Of a stretch of 64,000 nucleotides of DNA, positions 12,601-25,354 are shown piece after piece. The notes under the pieces were generated by a model. The model saw only the letters and a program-made list of their open reading frames with translations, did no database searches and was not told the origin of the DNA. Source of the stretch: Pomacea canaliculata. Its lineage: Eukaryota; Mollusca; Gastropoda; Architaenioglossa; Ampullariidae. The DNA lies in contig NC_037590.1 of the NCBI RefSeq assembly GCF_003073045.1, positions 33,860,327-33,924,326 on the forward strand, in the 5' to 3' direction. Each line of letters begins with the position of its first letter. Position 1 is the first letter of the stretch. The translations under genes and the position numbers were made by a program.

Positions 12601-15190
12601 TCCATCACACCTGCAGCAGTACCTCCGGTGATGATCCAAGCCCCTAAGGACAACAAAACCATCTGTTATATCATACACATATCATGTGACATATGACAAA
12701 TCATATAACAGAGGAGATATCTCTCCATTTTTTTCCAGCATGCCCTTACAGGCTTACTGCTGATAACTAAATCATAGTCTGCTTACATGTTTATAGCTAA
12801 ATCATAATCTACTTATAAATAAATCAAATTTAAAATAAATACTTTACTAATTCTCCCAAACATAACCTCTGTTACTGACATAGTGACAAGCATTTATCAA
12901 TAAAAAGACACCATATCAAGCTACGCATGCTGAGTCATTTCAAAAACATTGTCCTATGTTGACAGTTATGACTGTTATATAGGTAAGACTGCTGAGGTGT
13001 CTCCATCAGCTTTACACAAAACGTCAGCAAAATGCTGGTATGTACTCCACACTGTGTTTATTAAATTCATTATTCATTAAATGCAAAATTTTAACATTCA
13101 CTAAATTAAATAAATTGATAAATGAGCATGATTCAAAATAAACTGAACAAAATGTTGTTCTGGTCATTTTACACATGTTGTTCCATCTGCTTCTCTTCTT
13201 TGTTTATTAACCATCAATGAAACACACCTGTACTAACAGCTGCTGTCACCAACCCCTGTTTGAGTATGTTACTGAGACGTTCCTTGAGGTTAAAACGTTT
13301 TGCACCTCCAGTGATAGAAATTAGTAGTTTTGGTACTGGGAGGTGCCAGTAATCCATCAAAAGAGTCCCCATTTTCTCCATATCAGTCATGTAGTCAACT
13401 CGTACATACTGAAAACAGAACTCTTCTTGTTATCCACATTTATAAAATACATATTTACTGATAGAAAACAAAGTAAACTTGGGATATTTGAGATTCTGTG
13501 TACCCAGATTGACCCATAAAACAACAAGTACTCAATAATTTCTTATTCATAACCTTTACATGCTATTAAAACAGAAGTTTACTTACTGGGGAATTATTAG
13601 ACTGAGATCCAAACCCACGAAACAAAATCTCTCCAAAAGAGTCACATGGCATGACCTTAGTGTGTGTTTGGGGATGCCAAACAGTGTGTTCCGAATCTAC
13701 CCTTGTAGGTATTCCTTTTAATTCATGCCATAAGAGTTCTCGCCCACACTGGCAAGCGTGACTTGCTTGACTGAAAAAGAATACGTTTTCTGCTATTTAT
13801 GTGACACAAAATATTATATTAATATATGTTTGTATTCTCAGAAATGTCTAAACAATTTAAGCTGTTTGCAGGAAAATTATATATTTAGCTATCTTAATGT
13901 AAAAACAATTCTAAAAATGTATTCACCTTGATGATGCATTTCTAGCATATGCCTTGCACTCTCTCTGTTGTATATTCTTGCTGATATAAGCAGCAATGGC
14001 AGTCTTTTGAAAAAAAGAGCATTCAGAAAAAATACTCATAATAAAAATGCTGAAAAAATTATAAACTGAGTGAGATAATCTATCTATAGTCACTACTAAA
14101 AATATTTTATAACAAAATACAAACTTGCTGCCTCATTACAACTTTTCTTAACATCTCCTTACACCAATAGTTTCCATATTTTTCAAAATAATTTAATGAA
14201 ATAGTTTTTGTAATTTAAGAATCTGACTAAAAAAAGGCTAAAATAGTTTAGCATATATTTTAATTCATGATTGATAATGATTTGTGGGATGGATGGAATT
14301 AGCCAGCCCTGTAATCAGGTGCCATATGACGATTATAATGGCAGTTGTTAACAAGCAGGTGGTAGTAGTTACAATCATGATATAACTGGTATAGTATTAT
14401 TCCTTTACCTGGTTGATGTGCCTCTGGTTCAAAGAATCTTTAATAGAGTTAGTGACTGTTGGCGTGTAACGAGACTTGTTCATGTTCAAGAAACTGGACT
14501 GCTCAATGCTTTGTCCATCTCTGTTATTCTGGCCATTTGTTGGATTCTCCTCTTTTTGACCATCAGAACCTTCTGCAGATGGATCATCTCTTTTTCCCTT
14601 AGCTGTGTTTAGGTCAGCGCTGTGCACAGAATCTATTTTCAATGGTGCATTTTTTCCTGCCTGTTTGTCTGATTTTTCAGTTTCAGAAGGTTCACTTCCT
14701 TCAGACATACTCTTCATGGGAAAGACCTCCTGGCCTTGTTTCTGATCCTTTTTTGCTTTTTGCTTCCAGGCCTGGATGATGGAGATGATGATACCACTTG
14801 AGGCTCTAGAACACCAGTAAGTTCCTTCTTTGGACTCCGTGGCTCACTGATGTCAAATGACCACTCATGGGTTTGACTGGCATTTGATGACTGTTTCTGC
14901 AATGATGGCCCATGTGATGGAAAGATGCTATCAGATTTCTTTGTCTTTCCTTTTTTGTGGTGAGGAGGTTTATGATAACCTGGTGACAAAGCTCCTTGTC
15001 TCTCTTGGCTATTTTCTTCGCTCATGGCAGCTTGTTGGCTAGATTGATCCTGCTGGCTTTCGCTATACATCAAAAGCACTGAATTTACACTGCAAAGTGC
15101 TGCTGTACGCTCTTGATCTTGCTCTGAAATACTGGGTTCATTCTTAAGAATGTCATTTTCGATGTCTGACATCACGTTTCCAAAATGTCA
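1..15190 (-). CDS. TRPM: TRPM2/TRPM8-class cation channel, 22 exons, C terminus cut off by the window edge
   Basis: Melastatin-type TRP channels are tetrameric plasma-membrane Ca2+/Na+-permeable channels. Exons, 5' to 3': 15190-14409, 14003-13927, 13770-13587, 13408-13228, 12643-12474, 11361-11157, 10649-10484, 10166-10013, 9019-8944, 8546-8441, 7832-7698, 7391-7329, 7118-6992, 6729-6643, 5160-5011, 4416-4317, 3956-3731, 3080-2733, 2537-2397, 1807-1556, 1260-1086, 765-609. Nearly all junctions have AG/GT signals and matching phase, giving about 1,348 residues. Diagnostic motifs are TGGAKRFNLKERL, GAWIITGGTAAGVME, NGSGRVADFIA, MFTALVQNRADFVQLFL, NIGPKVIIIRKM and S6 NILLVNLLIAMF. The motifs place it nearer TRPM2/TRPM8 than TRPM1/3/6/7. 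Whether a NUDT9-H domain follows S6, as in TRPM2, cannot be seen. The first exon carries one apparent frame break. Confidence 0.93.
609..3080 (-). CDS. TRPM: TRPM exons 18-22: pre-S1 to S6, including the pore
   Basis: Exon 18 (2733-3080) holds a pre-S1 hydrophobic helix, a charged Ser/Pro/Lys-rich loop of about 60 residues, and the start of S1. Exon 19 (2397-2537) completes S1 (YFVFMGLFTYFVLVEL) and gives S2 ending EEFRQ. Exon 20 (1556-1807) carries S3 (FDLLIYVLFMVSIILRY), S4 with a single arginine (LFYLRFMQFFY) and the S4-S5 linker. Exon 21 (1086-1260) carries S5 and the pore helix/filter region. Exon 22 (609-765) carries the outer-pore cysteines and S6. The low S4 charge fits a weakly voltage-dependent channel. 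The C-terminal TRP helix and coiled coil are not in the window; bases 1-608 look intronic. Confidence 0.92.
3731..9019 (-). CDS. TRPM: TRPM exons 9-17: helical linker between the homology region and the channel
   Basis: Nine exons encode the repeat-like helical region before the membrane domain. Readable segments are VFNLEKADSVKDIDRAILYA, ANSQLALALAWNRCDIARQE, DLYPAMFTALVQNRADFVQ and FLDNGLDLKRFLNIKTLW. Further on come LLPYIGKVVAHLLED, RELFLWAILFNRSRLVRLFW, GGALFASALLKQLSSFADNE and WAVSVLSECYSRDKQLTH, then SWGQTTLFSMADSYEMM. These match the order of motifs in TRPM2 and TRPM8. Introns between them hold a decayed LINE (about 9216-9702) and a DNA-transposon remnant (about 5577-6408). Exon 13 could start at either of two nearby AG sites. 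I chose 7118 because it preserves phase 0 and the conserved frame. Confidence 0.85.
5577..6408. mobile_element. Degenerate DNA-transposon remnant with terminal inverted repeats
   Basis: The left end, following TA, reads CAGTGAACCTCCCTATAAAG. The reverse complement of the right end reads TAGTGAAACCTCTTTATTAA, so the two ends form an imperfect inverted repeat of roughly 23 bp about 830 bp apart. The sequence type (CAGTG..ACCTC..ATAA) resembles termini of pogo/Tigger-like Tc1-mariner relatives, which insert at TA. No transposase frame survives, so it is a non-autonomous or eroded copy. It sits in a TRPM intron. Family assignment is an inference from the ends only. Confidence 0.55.
9216..9702 (+). 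pseudogene. Decayed LINE reverse-transcriptase C-terminal region
   Basis: Conceptual translation across two frames gives fragments typical of the 3' part of non-LTR retrotransposon ORF2: FRYLGTVFTFQLKWDLNAEH, QERLYLL, VLYSFSFVCWFHSLSIAG, VIGVKQKDLDSFFDKQIVRK, and CRSNRHLK followed, after a stop, by FVPSVIQLLN. The order (YLG.., RLY.L, cysteine-tryptophan motif, 'IG.KQ..L', 'cRSNR.K..FVPS.I.LLN') matches the end of CR1/L2/Jockey-group polymerases common in molluscs and fishes. Frameshifts and stops show it is dead. It lies antisense inside a TRPM intron. Confidence 0.75.
10013..14003 (-). CDS. TRPM: TRPM exons 2-8: cytosolic TRPM homology / LSDAT-like region
   Basis: Seven exons encode the N-terminal TRPM homology region, the SLOG/LSDAT-like fold that binds nucleotides such as ADP-ribose in TRPM2. 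Exon 2 carries AYISKNIQQREC and exon 3 CDSFGEILFRGFGSQ. Exon 4 carries VRVDYMTDMEKMG, then LLISITGGAKRFNLKERL. Exon 5 carries WIITGGTAAGVME and VALGIASWGV. Exon 6 carries LDHNHTHFILVDDG and exon 7 VLIVVEGGVNTLQTV and PVVVINGSGRVADF. Exon 8 is a charged helical stretch ending LIKECLKERKL. Phases run 0-2-0-1-0-1-2-0 without conflict. The conserved glycines of the TGG and GSG loops are intact, so the fold should form. Ligand preference cannot be judged by eye. Confidence 0.9.
14409..15190 (-). CDS. TRPM: TRPM start exon: low-complexity N-terminal extension
   Basis: The exon begins after a TTATCCTCAG acceptor. An in-frame TGA directly after the acceptor precedes the first ATG at 15172, so this ATG is the likely start (Met-Ser-Asp-Ile-Glu). 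About 255 residues rich in Ser, Gln, Lys, Glu and Asn follow, with no recognisable domain and no hydrophobic segment, so it is probably disordered. The frame must change near the T run at 14749-14754: the upstream frame stops at 14714, while the downstream frame (from MKSMSEGSEPSE on) reaches the donor at 14409 in the phase the next exon needs. From the ATG to the donor is 764 nt, one short of 255 codons. 5' UTR exons probably lie upstream but were not located. Confidence 0.75.
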
Positions 15191-15269
15191 CTGAGGATAA
15201 TAAAAACATCATTCATTTAAAATATTATAAGTAAAATGTTGTTTAAATGTTCTATGTTATTCAAGCTGG

Positions 15270-15500
15270 TGTGTGTGGGGAGGAGTATGCTGGGGTGTGT
15301 AAACGAATTGTAATTGCACTCGGGTCTGAATTGTGATTGCATGGGGGTCTGGTGTGACAGGTATGAAAAGCACAATGTTCTTGCTGACTTTTACTATAGT
15401 GCTATGCTGCTCTTGATTGCTAATTATAACTGCCTTCTTAAACCTGCTTCCTAATTTCCTTTGGATATAAATAAAGTTGTACTGTATTGTATTGGTATGT
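15270..15500 (+). repeat. Retroposon-like 3' tail with internal duplication
   Basis: Two adjacent near-copies (GTAATTGCACTCGGGTCTG and GTGATTGCATGGGGGTCTG) are followed by a TTGCTAATTATAACTGCC-type stretch. The segment ends in AATAAAGTTGTACTGTATTG and a short TGTATTG repeat. Ending in an AATAAA plus a simple pentamer/heptamer tail is typical of LINE- or SINE-derived 3' ends. No coding part is attached. Confidence 0.4.
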
Positions 15501-16794
15501 TAATGTCCCTGCTTAAATAAAAATGTATTGTTCTTAAATGCAACTAATATTATGGTGTCCTCTTAAATTATCCTTAAAAAAAGTACAAACAAACAGAGCC
15601 GCGAAGAGCCAGCCAGGCCCATGCAGGACAGACGACCTCTCCCGCCAACTTGTAATTGTAATGGTAAATTATTTTCCCAGTATATAATAATGTGTTTACA
15701 ATTCGATTGTCAATATCTACATTTCATTCAGTAGCGTAATAAAGACTGCTAACATTTGGACAAGCGTGCACTAGGATCTGCATCTCTACTTGAACATAGC
15801 TGTTTACATGTAATTGGTTAGTAAACGAAGAAAAATGACATTAAGGGATCAAACGTGTGCCCCGCTCCACAGAATAAAATCCTCAGAGTGAGGAATGTTA
15901 CGCCAACGTTTTATTTTAAAGAAAAGAAAACAAATTAATTAGTTGACCAAGGCCGGGCCCTCTTCACAGCCGCACAGACCCCCTATCCCTCCCTCTTTGC
16001 AAACATTAATCGCTGATCTGAATGCCTTGGAATAGATATGTTTGTAAACTGGGATTCAATATTTAAAACATATCAGAAGAGACTATTATAGTGACCCCTG
16101 ACGAAGTGCTGTATATATATACTTACCCCCATACATGCATTCATTTTTATACTGCATCTGATTACAGCAGCATTTTTAAAAAGCTCTCGTGGTTGCAGGT
16201 GAGAGACAGGAAGTGGGAACACCTTTTCTTCGTCACACCTGTGTCTTTGTTTATCCTTGTTGTTGAGGCGTCACGCCGTGTCGCTTAGGTAATGCTTACG
16301 ACTCTAAAAAGAAAAATAAATAAATAAGACTCTGTCTGAACGCGAAAAATAAAATCTATACGACTACCTTGAACTGTGACTCAAAAAGTTAATTTCATTT
16401 AACTTGTGAACATTTCAGATTAAGGCGTCGTCGTCGGTGTAGTCGGTAAACGCTCAGTCAACGTCACATCAAAGAAGTCACCGCGACCATTTTCTATTGG
16501 CTGAATTGATCAGGTGGTTACAGCCCACCTACACCCCCACCTACCGCCACCCAGCTTCTTCCCTTCCACTATAGCTCGCTACTCCATGCATGACCTGGCC
16601 TTGCAAGGTATAGATTCTCTCGTCTCTATTCTACCGCATTTTTGATGAATCATACATATACCTTTAAATTCAGGGAGGTTACACCTTGGGGGGGGGGGGT
16701 CCTCCTCGATCTGTGATCGACACACGTCAATGACGATCGTACTTTCTTCAAACAAACTGAATTTGCTGCAGTTACATTTTCTATAGCTAGGTTT

Positions 16795-16870
16795 TATATA
16801 TATCTGTCACGACTGGGGTGTAGTAGGTTCAGATCTCTCTCCGGACGTCGTTCTTTATTTGCACGCATCA
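16795..16870 (+). repeat. tRNA-like SINE copy (partial)
   Basis: Contains GTAGTAGGTTCAGATCTC, a B-box-like motif, followed by TCCGGACGTCGTTCTTTA. The motif is shared with the copies near 29165, 49030 and, inverted, 21320, which identifies a dispersed tRNA-derived family. Confidence 0.5.
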
Positions 16871-19800
16871 CTTAATTGTTTACAGGGCAGGGCTGACTAT
16901 TGTACATATATAATATAGGTACAGGCCTGACAGAAGTGTGTGTGTGTGAAGGGGTGATGTACCCGGGCCCCCGGCTGTGAAAGGGACCAGTCTTGGTCAG
17001 TGTATTTTTTTCCATCATCTTTTCCTTTTCTTTTTTTAAAGAAAGGTCTGAGGAAAGAACACACAAGCTGCAGATGTTGAATTTCAAGTCTCTAGGCATA
17101 TATTATTATACATTGAGAAAATAATTTATATTGCAATTACAAGGGACCTGGAGAGGTCGTCTGCCCCAGGGCCCGTGCCGACTCTCGGTGGCCCTGGATA
17201 TATATACAGCCTTATATAGTTGCTGGTGTGGTGTAAAAGACCTCCCCACCTCCGCGCACACCCTTCTCGTCACAGCCGTCATCACTGATCTCAATCAGGC
17301 TGGACAATCAAACTATTGTTTCTTAGTCTACCAATCGTGTTGATAATGCAAGGAAATAACCGCGCATGATTTAGCAATGCACTTGCCGTATGTGACTGGA
17401 CGGCTAACAAAATATTTCATTAACATTATTTGCAATGCAGCAGCTTTAACTGAATCGACAGATTAAAGTTGGAAAACACAGCATAGCAACTAGACGTAGA
17501 TGTGTGTAGGACTGGTCCCTCTCGTACCCACCACAAGAACAGAACCTATAAACTATAATTCCGATGAGTCAATGGATATTCAGGACACAACTTACGGAAC
17601 AAAATGGATCACATGTGTACCCATCCCAGCTTCTTCACGAATCTATCAACCCAGGTCCTAAACTCGTCGCTTTATCTAACACATCATGAAACCTTGTTCC
17701 AAAGTTGTTCTATTCGGGAATTATGCATAAATTTAACATCAAACATTTCGTCCCAAAAAGTAAAAATACCTATGAATAATAAAAGATAATAAACAATGAA
17801 AACAATTTTTTTAACTGTAAACAGAAATTCTACGATTTTGATGAATACTTTTCGGTCCACACTAAGCGGAAAAAAATGGTTTCAATGAACATTTATTTGC
17901 AGTGTTGGAGGGTGGGTAAGCTAATAACTTTGGTTACTTTAGCCGAGGAGCTTGTTGGTCAGGAACCGCTAGTTAAACCTGACGATGTGGACAGAGATCG
18001 ACAACCATCACGAACTGCTGCAGGCAAGATCCGCCAGACACACCTAATGACACACCTAACGACATCTGTGCAAATCACAAGTGTCGGACGACAACACTGC
18101 AAGCTTTCTTGGTACAAGAACCAACTATATATATATAGATGGTATTATATATACATTAGGAGGCCGTGCTGTTGTGCTATGATTATTTGTGACTAAGGTC
18201 TGGGTGACGAAAAGCTAAAGGGATGTGTAGTCTGTTTTACTCGGAACCAGGCTCTGAACAGCTTCTCAGATAATAATAATTTTTTTTAAATCATTGGGCT
18301 GATTTGTCGCCATAGCCATCATTCAGCACTTGACTATTTTCAAGAGCACCCCACGATGGTGCTTTGGCATTTCAAGGACTGTAAAGTATTGTGTCAAGTG
18401 AAGGTGGCGCTAGAGTTTTAATTGTGATATAGGAGATCAGTGCTTCCTTTGATGGATGCTGCTTACATAAAAATTACCAAACATTGTTATCGCTATCAAA
18501 CATTTTTTTTACCGATCTTCACACTGACCTGCGCATGTAGCCGGATCCTCACGTCCAAAGGTACTCACGTCAGATTATGACGGTTGTTGCCAAATCAAAA
18601 CCACTTGTACCGCCATCACTGTAATTATCACCATTACCAGCTGCCATTATCTTTGTACCATAGTTTCATGGATTGATCCATGGCAGCGGTTACATCTGCG
18701 AGTTGGAACTGTGATCATAAGACGTCGACGAAGAAGATGCAACACAAAGCTGAAAGAAGGTTTGTAGAAAATCATTCGCAAGAATTATCATCATACGTCT
18801 GCTGTTAAGATGTTTTAATAGTTCAACGCATTAGAGAGTCTGTCAAAAGGAATATTAGTTTGTCCCTCGACAAGTATCTGAAATTTTACTTAGCATAGTT
18901 CAGCATGGTTACACCTACCAGCTACCTGGAAAGAATCGTGAGCAATGGAGGAGAACAGACGATGTCAAGTATTGAGTGGTGTCACTTCGACCAACAGGCT
19001 TGCCGGTGCCAGCTCTCCGCATTTTCGCTTTCTTCTTGGATTTGTTGTGTTTGTGGTGCCTATTGCTCCCAGCTGCACTTTTTTTTCGTCATTTGCATTG
19101 TGTTTGACTGTTTACTTGCCTGTTTATTTTTATTTATTCCTCTGCTAATATAAACGTCTCTCATCGCCGTTAATCCTCTCAGGTTATCGCCATCACAGTT
19201 TTTTTCATTTTACAAGTCGTCACGGGGATAGACTTTACATCAGTGCCAACAAATCACGCAGTTTCTGTTTTGTGATCATCTTAGAAATTCTCCTGACGAT
19301 TTGACCTACCTGTTTGATTATTAAGTTACTCTGCCCCAGATAGTGGTTGGAATGTTCCAGACTTCGGCTTAATTTCCATGTATATAAACAACATAAAACA
19401 TTTAATGGACTGACACCTTTCCATGAACAGCAGTACACCTGAAAGTGTATACTCTGAATAGTTTATATTCATTTTTTTAATTCACATTAAAGTAATCAGC
19501 ATGGCCCACAAGGAATAGCTGAAGCAGACTTAGTATTTTTCATATGTCGTCTCAAAATAAGAATCAAGGTTTTTTTTCCCTCTGTTGAGAACCTGACGAC
19601 GAGTGGATTTAAAACCTAAGCAAGAGGTCTTCGCTGGTTATTATTATCAACGAGCATTTAAATGTGTAAGAATCTGTTTTACAATCTTTCTGAAATTCAT
19701 ATTTATTTACATGAAAACCTTTAACGCGATGAAAATGAGAAGAACTCGTAATGATACCTTCGCATTTCTTTATTAGCCAGACTGTTGTCATCTCGTGTTA

Positions 19801-21319
19801 AAATATAGATACAAAATATTTTCAAGCACAAATCACAGACAGATTTTGACTCTTTCTTATGACATAGATCATTTTGGCATCTGAATAATCCGATCGGCTC
19901 TTCAGTAACAAAGCCTCACAAATAGTATCCAACAATACGCATATGTGTACAACATCCTATGTTAACATGTGAACAGAACCATAAGGCTACCTAAGCCAGG
20001 GTCAGGCGCACTTATTGTAGCAACCTTAGCAGTAACATCTCCGTAAGTTGCTACAGAAAACCTACAAAAGCACTAATCTTTGTATTAAACTAGTAAAATT
20101 TTTTTTTCAGCCCTGTGTGAAAAAAATTAATGTGCGGCAAATGATTGCTGGTTCGTTTGTTTTCGCATAGACTGTGAAATTCATGGAATGGTCACATCAT
20201 CTTTAATTGCAAAATCGCAATAAAAACTTGTTTCCGTATTTTTAAGGACCGAAAGATACATTTTCTTAATCAATTTTTGTTTATTTTCATCAGTAGGTCC
20301 TCTCTCTTTGCCAGCCTCCACCTCCACACACACACGCGTACAGGGAAAGCAGTCACCAGAAAACAGTTATCAGTCCTCCTTCTCCACCCCACCTACCCAC
20401 CTACCTCTTTAAAAAAAAATACAACTGGCAGCTTACAAAATCTGAGAGGCTTGATGTAAAGAAGGAAATCACGAGGTATCAGTAAATATACAGTCACTGC
20501 TTTTCATTTAGATGTGAAAGGATTATATATCTGCACTGAGAAATGACAAATTCAACAGTTGTAACAGTGTAGCAAGAACAGCCATGCTTGTTTTGTATAC
20601 AAGATATACATATACACATCAATTCTGTCGTTAAAATACCAAAATAGTGTCATCTTCTATTATGTACAGTAACAATCATTTTACACAGTATAATCTATTA
20701 TCTTATTAGACAGAAGTATCCAGGTGCATTTAATGCTATTTATTTATTTTGTCGGTATGACACATGAGGTATGAGGGCAAGAGCTTGTTAGCATGTTTGT
20801 GTTTGTGCATGTGTGTGCCAATGTTTGTTTGCTTCACAACACACAATATTTCACCACAGGTCAAGCTGCTTATTTACATTTGAAAGCGTATTTTACAACA
20901 ATCCAAACTACGAAAACTGAAATTAGCGACAGAAATTAATTAACCGGATGAAACAAAACAAAAGTAAATATTTGTGCTGGAATCACTGACAAGAGATTTT
21001 GGACACATTGCGATAGTCAACTAGCTGGCGTGACTGTTATGTTCCATTAACGCATAAATTTTAAGTTTACCCAACAATGCTGGATTAATTAATTAGTTTC
21101 TGTTCTGTAGAGGTTGAAACAATTTTAAAAAGGAATTAGTCCAGAAAAGGAGTTATTTTTTTACAAATCGTCATTGACACGAAAGCGACTGATCAAGACA
21201 AACCATTTGTTTCAGTTCTAGAGGCGCTTTTATCATGAAATGTTACTATATATATAGCCAGAAAATGAGGCTAGTATATAACAACATTGTCGGCTCTGTA
21301 GACAAATGCCAAATTCAGA

Positions 21320-21400
21320 GAAAAATAAAGCGTGCCTGAGACGAGATCTGAACCCACGACATCAGCATGTTGTAAGTGTAGTCTGCAAATATCAAGTGGA
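21320..21400 (-). repeat. tRNA-like SINE copy, minus strand
   Basis: On the minus strand this reads GTGGGTTCAGATCTCGTCTC followed by AGGCACGC. The B-box-like block and the following G/C-rich word match the plus-strand copies near 29217 and 49090. Confidence 0.5.
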
Positions 21401-22543
21401 AACCTTAAATAAGGAAGTTCTTACAGTGCCCCACTTAAAAACCAGTCTTGGGCCCTCACATGCCAAACAGGTTTGTGCAGAATAGTTGCCTGAGGACCTT
21501 CACAGAAATGGGGTTCATGGTCTCTAGGTTAATCACGTGACCTTCTTTCAACACCACCATTCTGCAGATCGGGGTCGTTGCTGCTATAATTATTTTTATT
21601 CATCCCTAGCCCATTCAGCGGTTGCGAAATGGATTGCAATCGGAAAACTCACAAAAAAACCCATATAAGCATGGGGATAAACAGGACAAGGAAATGAAAA
21701 GAAAAAGGTGGGGTCGACAGTGACAAGGATGGGTGACTGACGTCACGTGCCCGTGCGTCAGTGGAAGTGCTACTGCCAGACAGTCTGGCGAGAAAATGTC
21801 AAGACATGCGCAAGGCCGGGTCTGGCGATGAATCATGCACGAGTCTAGGTCGCTGTGTTCATGGCCATAACCACCCAACTGCAGGTTCTACCTTAACATC
21901 TGAACACCTCAACACAAAGTTCACATTCTAATAATAAACAAGGTTATTGAACACACAAACATTTCAACCTCCAACACTTTTTCTTCGAGATGGTTATTTA
22001 TTTATTTTTTATTCTTATTGCACTTTAGGTATATGTGGCTGCCTAAAATGTGAACATGCCCGGAGAGATTTACCTCAATTTTTAAAAAATTATTATTTCT
22101 TTAAAGGTAGATAATCCAGCAGAAGGAAGCTTACGTCAGCTCATATTTATGTCTTGTTTATCTTCTTTTCGACATCGATCGATGTTGCTTACTGCATGAA
22201 TTCAGAATTACGAAGACTTTTCCTTGTCAACACCCTATTCTTGTATCATGTATCATGTTTTCATGGTTTAGAGAGGTTTTCACAGGCTCACATTTATACA
22301 CATATGAAGTCTTCAAAAATATTAACATTGTCACCTCGTTTTGTTTTATATATATATACAGTTATAAAGACAAGAACTATGAGATAATTATTTCACTATT
22401 CTTTTTCGGTTCTTGCTTCTGCATAAAGACTTTTATGATTCAGAAATGTCCGGGTGCCCCAAAAATATTGCTTGCCATTTTTAAAACTGGTTGTAGCAGA
22501 GAAATACTGGACATTAAAGTCTTTTTTTACCTACTTTGCCTAA

Positions 22544-22668
22544 ATCCAGTAAATAAACTGTGCTGTACTTAAATCCAATAAATAAACTATGCTGTACTTA
22601 CTTTCATCCAATAAATAAACTGTGCTGTACTTACTTTCATCCAATAAATAAACTGTGCTGTACTTACC
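22544..22668. repeat. 33-bp tandem repeat, about 3.7 units
   Basis: Units begin with AAATAAACTGTGCTGTACTT at 22551, 22580, 22613 and 22646. The first unit is 29 bp, the next two are 33 bp and the last is partial. The two full units differ by a single base. Their open translation (a repeated NKLCCTYFHPI) is a by-product of the repeat, not evidence for a protein. Confidence 0.9.
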
Positions 22669-25322
22669 CTGTCAGTCACGACTGTAGGTCGCCTCTCAAA
22701 GGACTCTATCGAGAAACCTGTCAGCTGCAGCATTTGTCATGACCTGACTATTGAAAGTTTGAACTTAGCTGAACTAACACACATTCGCGACCTGTTTCAA
22801 GATGTGGCACAAATTACGAAAAGCTTTTATCAGTATGTGTTTTCTTAAGAAACACTGACGAAGACAGACAAACTGCTGTGTCACAAAGATGTCACGCAAA
22901 TAGCGCTCAGGTGTGACACAGGATCACAAGAATGTTTTGTGACCGGAAACCTCAAGGCCTACTTTTGCTAAAACAATAAACAATGAACAGAGTCTTCCTT
23001 TTTCTAGAAAGCTACTTCCCTGTGTGTACACGAATTATACTTTATACTAAATATTTCCCCTTCCCCACAAAGCAACCTGCTGTTGTTAACCAAGTCATCT
23101 CCGTACATGTCATTATATAAAAAGTTACATCCTCCTTTATGCAAGCAGCCACATGTTAGGTACAGATAACTATCTGGTCCTGCATTTGTTTGGTGTGATA
23201 CTACAAAATAAATGATGCACACGTTCTCCGAAGTTTTGACCTGTCAGGATGTGAAATTAATTAGCCCAGGTTAACATCTCTGAGTTTATGGCCGTCAGAC
23301 ATGTGGGCCACAAAAGGTTTTTGGTCGATGACAGTACATAACCTATGACCTGAATGTCTTATGACAAGTGAACAGAGTATAAAAGCCATTGCAGCAATCC
23401 TCATTAGTTTCGCTGTGAGGGATGGGGACTATCTGTATGCAGATAAGTGGAGGGCACCAACAAAGAATTACTAACTTTAGTGAAGACTGTATTCGAAGCC
23501 TGTTCTTCATTCATTCTGATAGGGACTGAAACATATTTTAAAAATTGTTTTGAACAGCGCTCATGATAGTTATACGCCAAATAATATAATCTTTTCAAGG
23601 GAAAATCAGAATAAAATGTCAAGAAAAACTGTGTCGTGTCTTTTCCTCTTCATTAGTATCTATAAATGGTCAGAAAGATATGTTAGTGTCAGTCCATGTA
23701 ACCTGCTGTTGGGCTTTGTTACGATGCATTCGAAGTAAAAAAATAAAATACAATTACAAAAAGCGTTTCTAACATTACTAAAACTACTCACAAGCATATC
23801 ACTAGCTGCCTATCATGACGACAGATATCTGTCAGGGTAAAAAAATATACAGAACATCACAATTCCAAACATACATACAAGGGTAAAAAATTATTGGCTG
23901 CATCCATAATCAAAAGTTTTCTGTGGAAACTTTCCATGCTGCATTGTGAACCTGACCTCGTACTATTGAACTTACCAGTTTAGACAGAAGACTGATAATA
24001 TCTTACATTTCATTTGTTGATGGCATATAACTATAGTTTTTGTTTGGCTACAGTCATCTGCTTCGCTTAGAAAATCCTAGAGAGACGACTTAGACAAAAG
24101 CTGTCAGAGTCTATCATCTGAAATAATATGCTTGATTGAAATCCAACAGATTGAAAGGTCGACAGAGATCAGAAAAGCTATGTCCCGATGTACAAAAACT
24201 TGAACAAACCTTGTCCTCGTCTGAACGCTTGACTGAAAGCTAATGGATGCATCCTACCTACAGACAGTAAGGAAACAGAAGAATATGTGCTACAACAAAA
24301 AAATAATTTTTAAGGGCGGGTAACAAGAATTGAAAGGATTTTCTTCACATTACTGGCCTGGAGAGGTTTGAACTGAACAATACGTTAATATAAACTGACA
24401 GGTAGCCTTCAACAACATAGATTATTTCAGAAATAACCAATCAGCTGTACAAGTCAAATTGTAATGTAGAACACAAATACATTTAAATTTAACTAAGAAC
24501 TAAAGGAACTTATACCTTTTCTTGGTAGAACTATCAGCGAGCCTTTTATAAAGGTCTCACAAAAACAAGACACCTCACAACATATAAAGGTACAGTGAAT
24601 GTTGTACACATCTGACTATATTCACTACACAACACTGAATAACACCAATGTCTCAGTCGTTACATACATGCATATTTACATGCTTAAAAATATGTTCTCT
24701 ACAAAAAGCCACAGTGTTTTTATATGCCAATTATTATATTCCTTCAGCAACCGTTATCAAGTTTTGCTTCATGCGTCGCTGTCATTTCTACAGCGGTCAC
24801 CAATTCCAAAGTTTCAAAGATATACTTGATACACATTTAAACAGAAAAACTTTTCAAATGTTATTTTCATGCGTGCTTATTGTTCACGTTCGTCATCAGT
24901 TTCACTGTTTTCATCATCTTTTTCCTCTGCAACCATCTCAAGCTGTCATCACTAGTCCACAAAACACATTTCACAGTTTTGAACTGTCTCACATCAAACT
25001 AGCAATTTGATAATGACATTATATAGAGCTCGTAAAGCTTTCTACTATGTCTCAGTTCATCAGTCTGGGCATGCACTTCTATTCTGTAGCTCAGCAGCAT
25101 TCAATACACTTGTCTGATCTGCGACCGGACATTGGAGGACAGTACAAATCCATATTGTTCTGTCGTTTGACAGGTAAGACATCGGAGCGAAGACTGTCGT
25201 TACCTCATGGCAAACTCTCTCCTCCCTTCTCATCGACATGGTCTTGAGCTGATGCTCGGCCAATCGCCAAAAATAAGCGACGCCTCTACGTCTCGTCTCG
25301 CGATTGGACAAAGAATCGAGAA

Positions 25323-25354
<32 letters not shown>

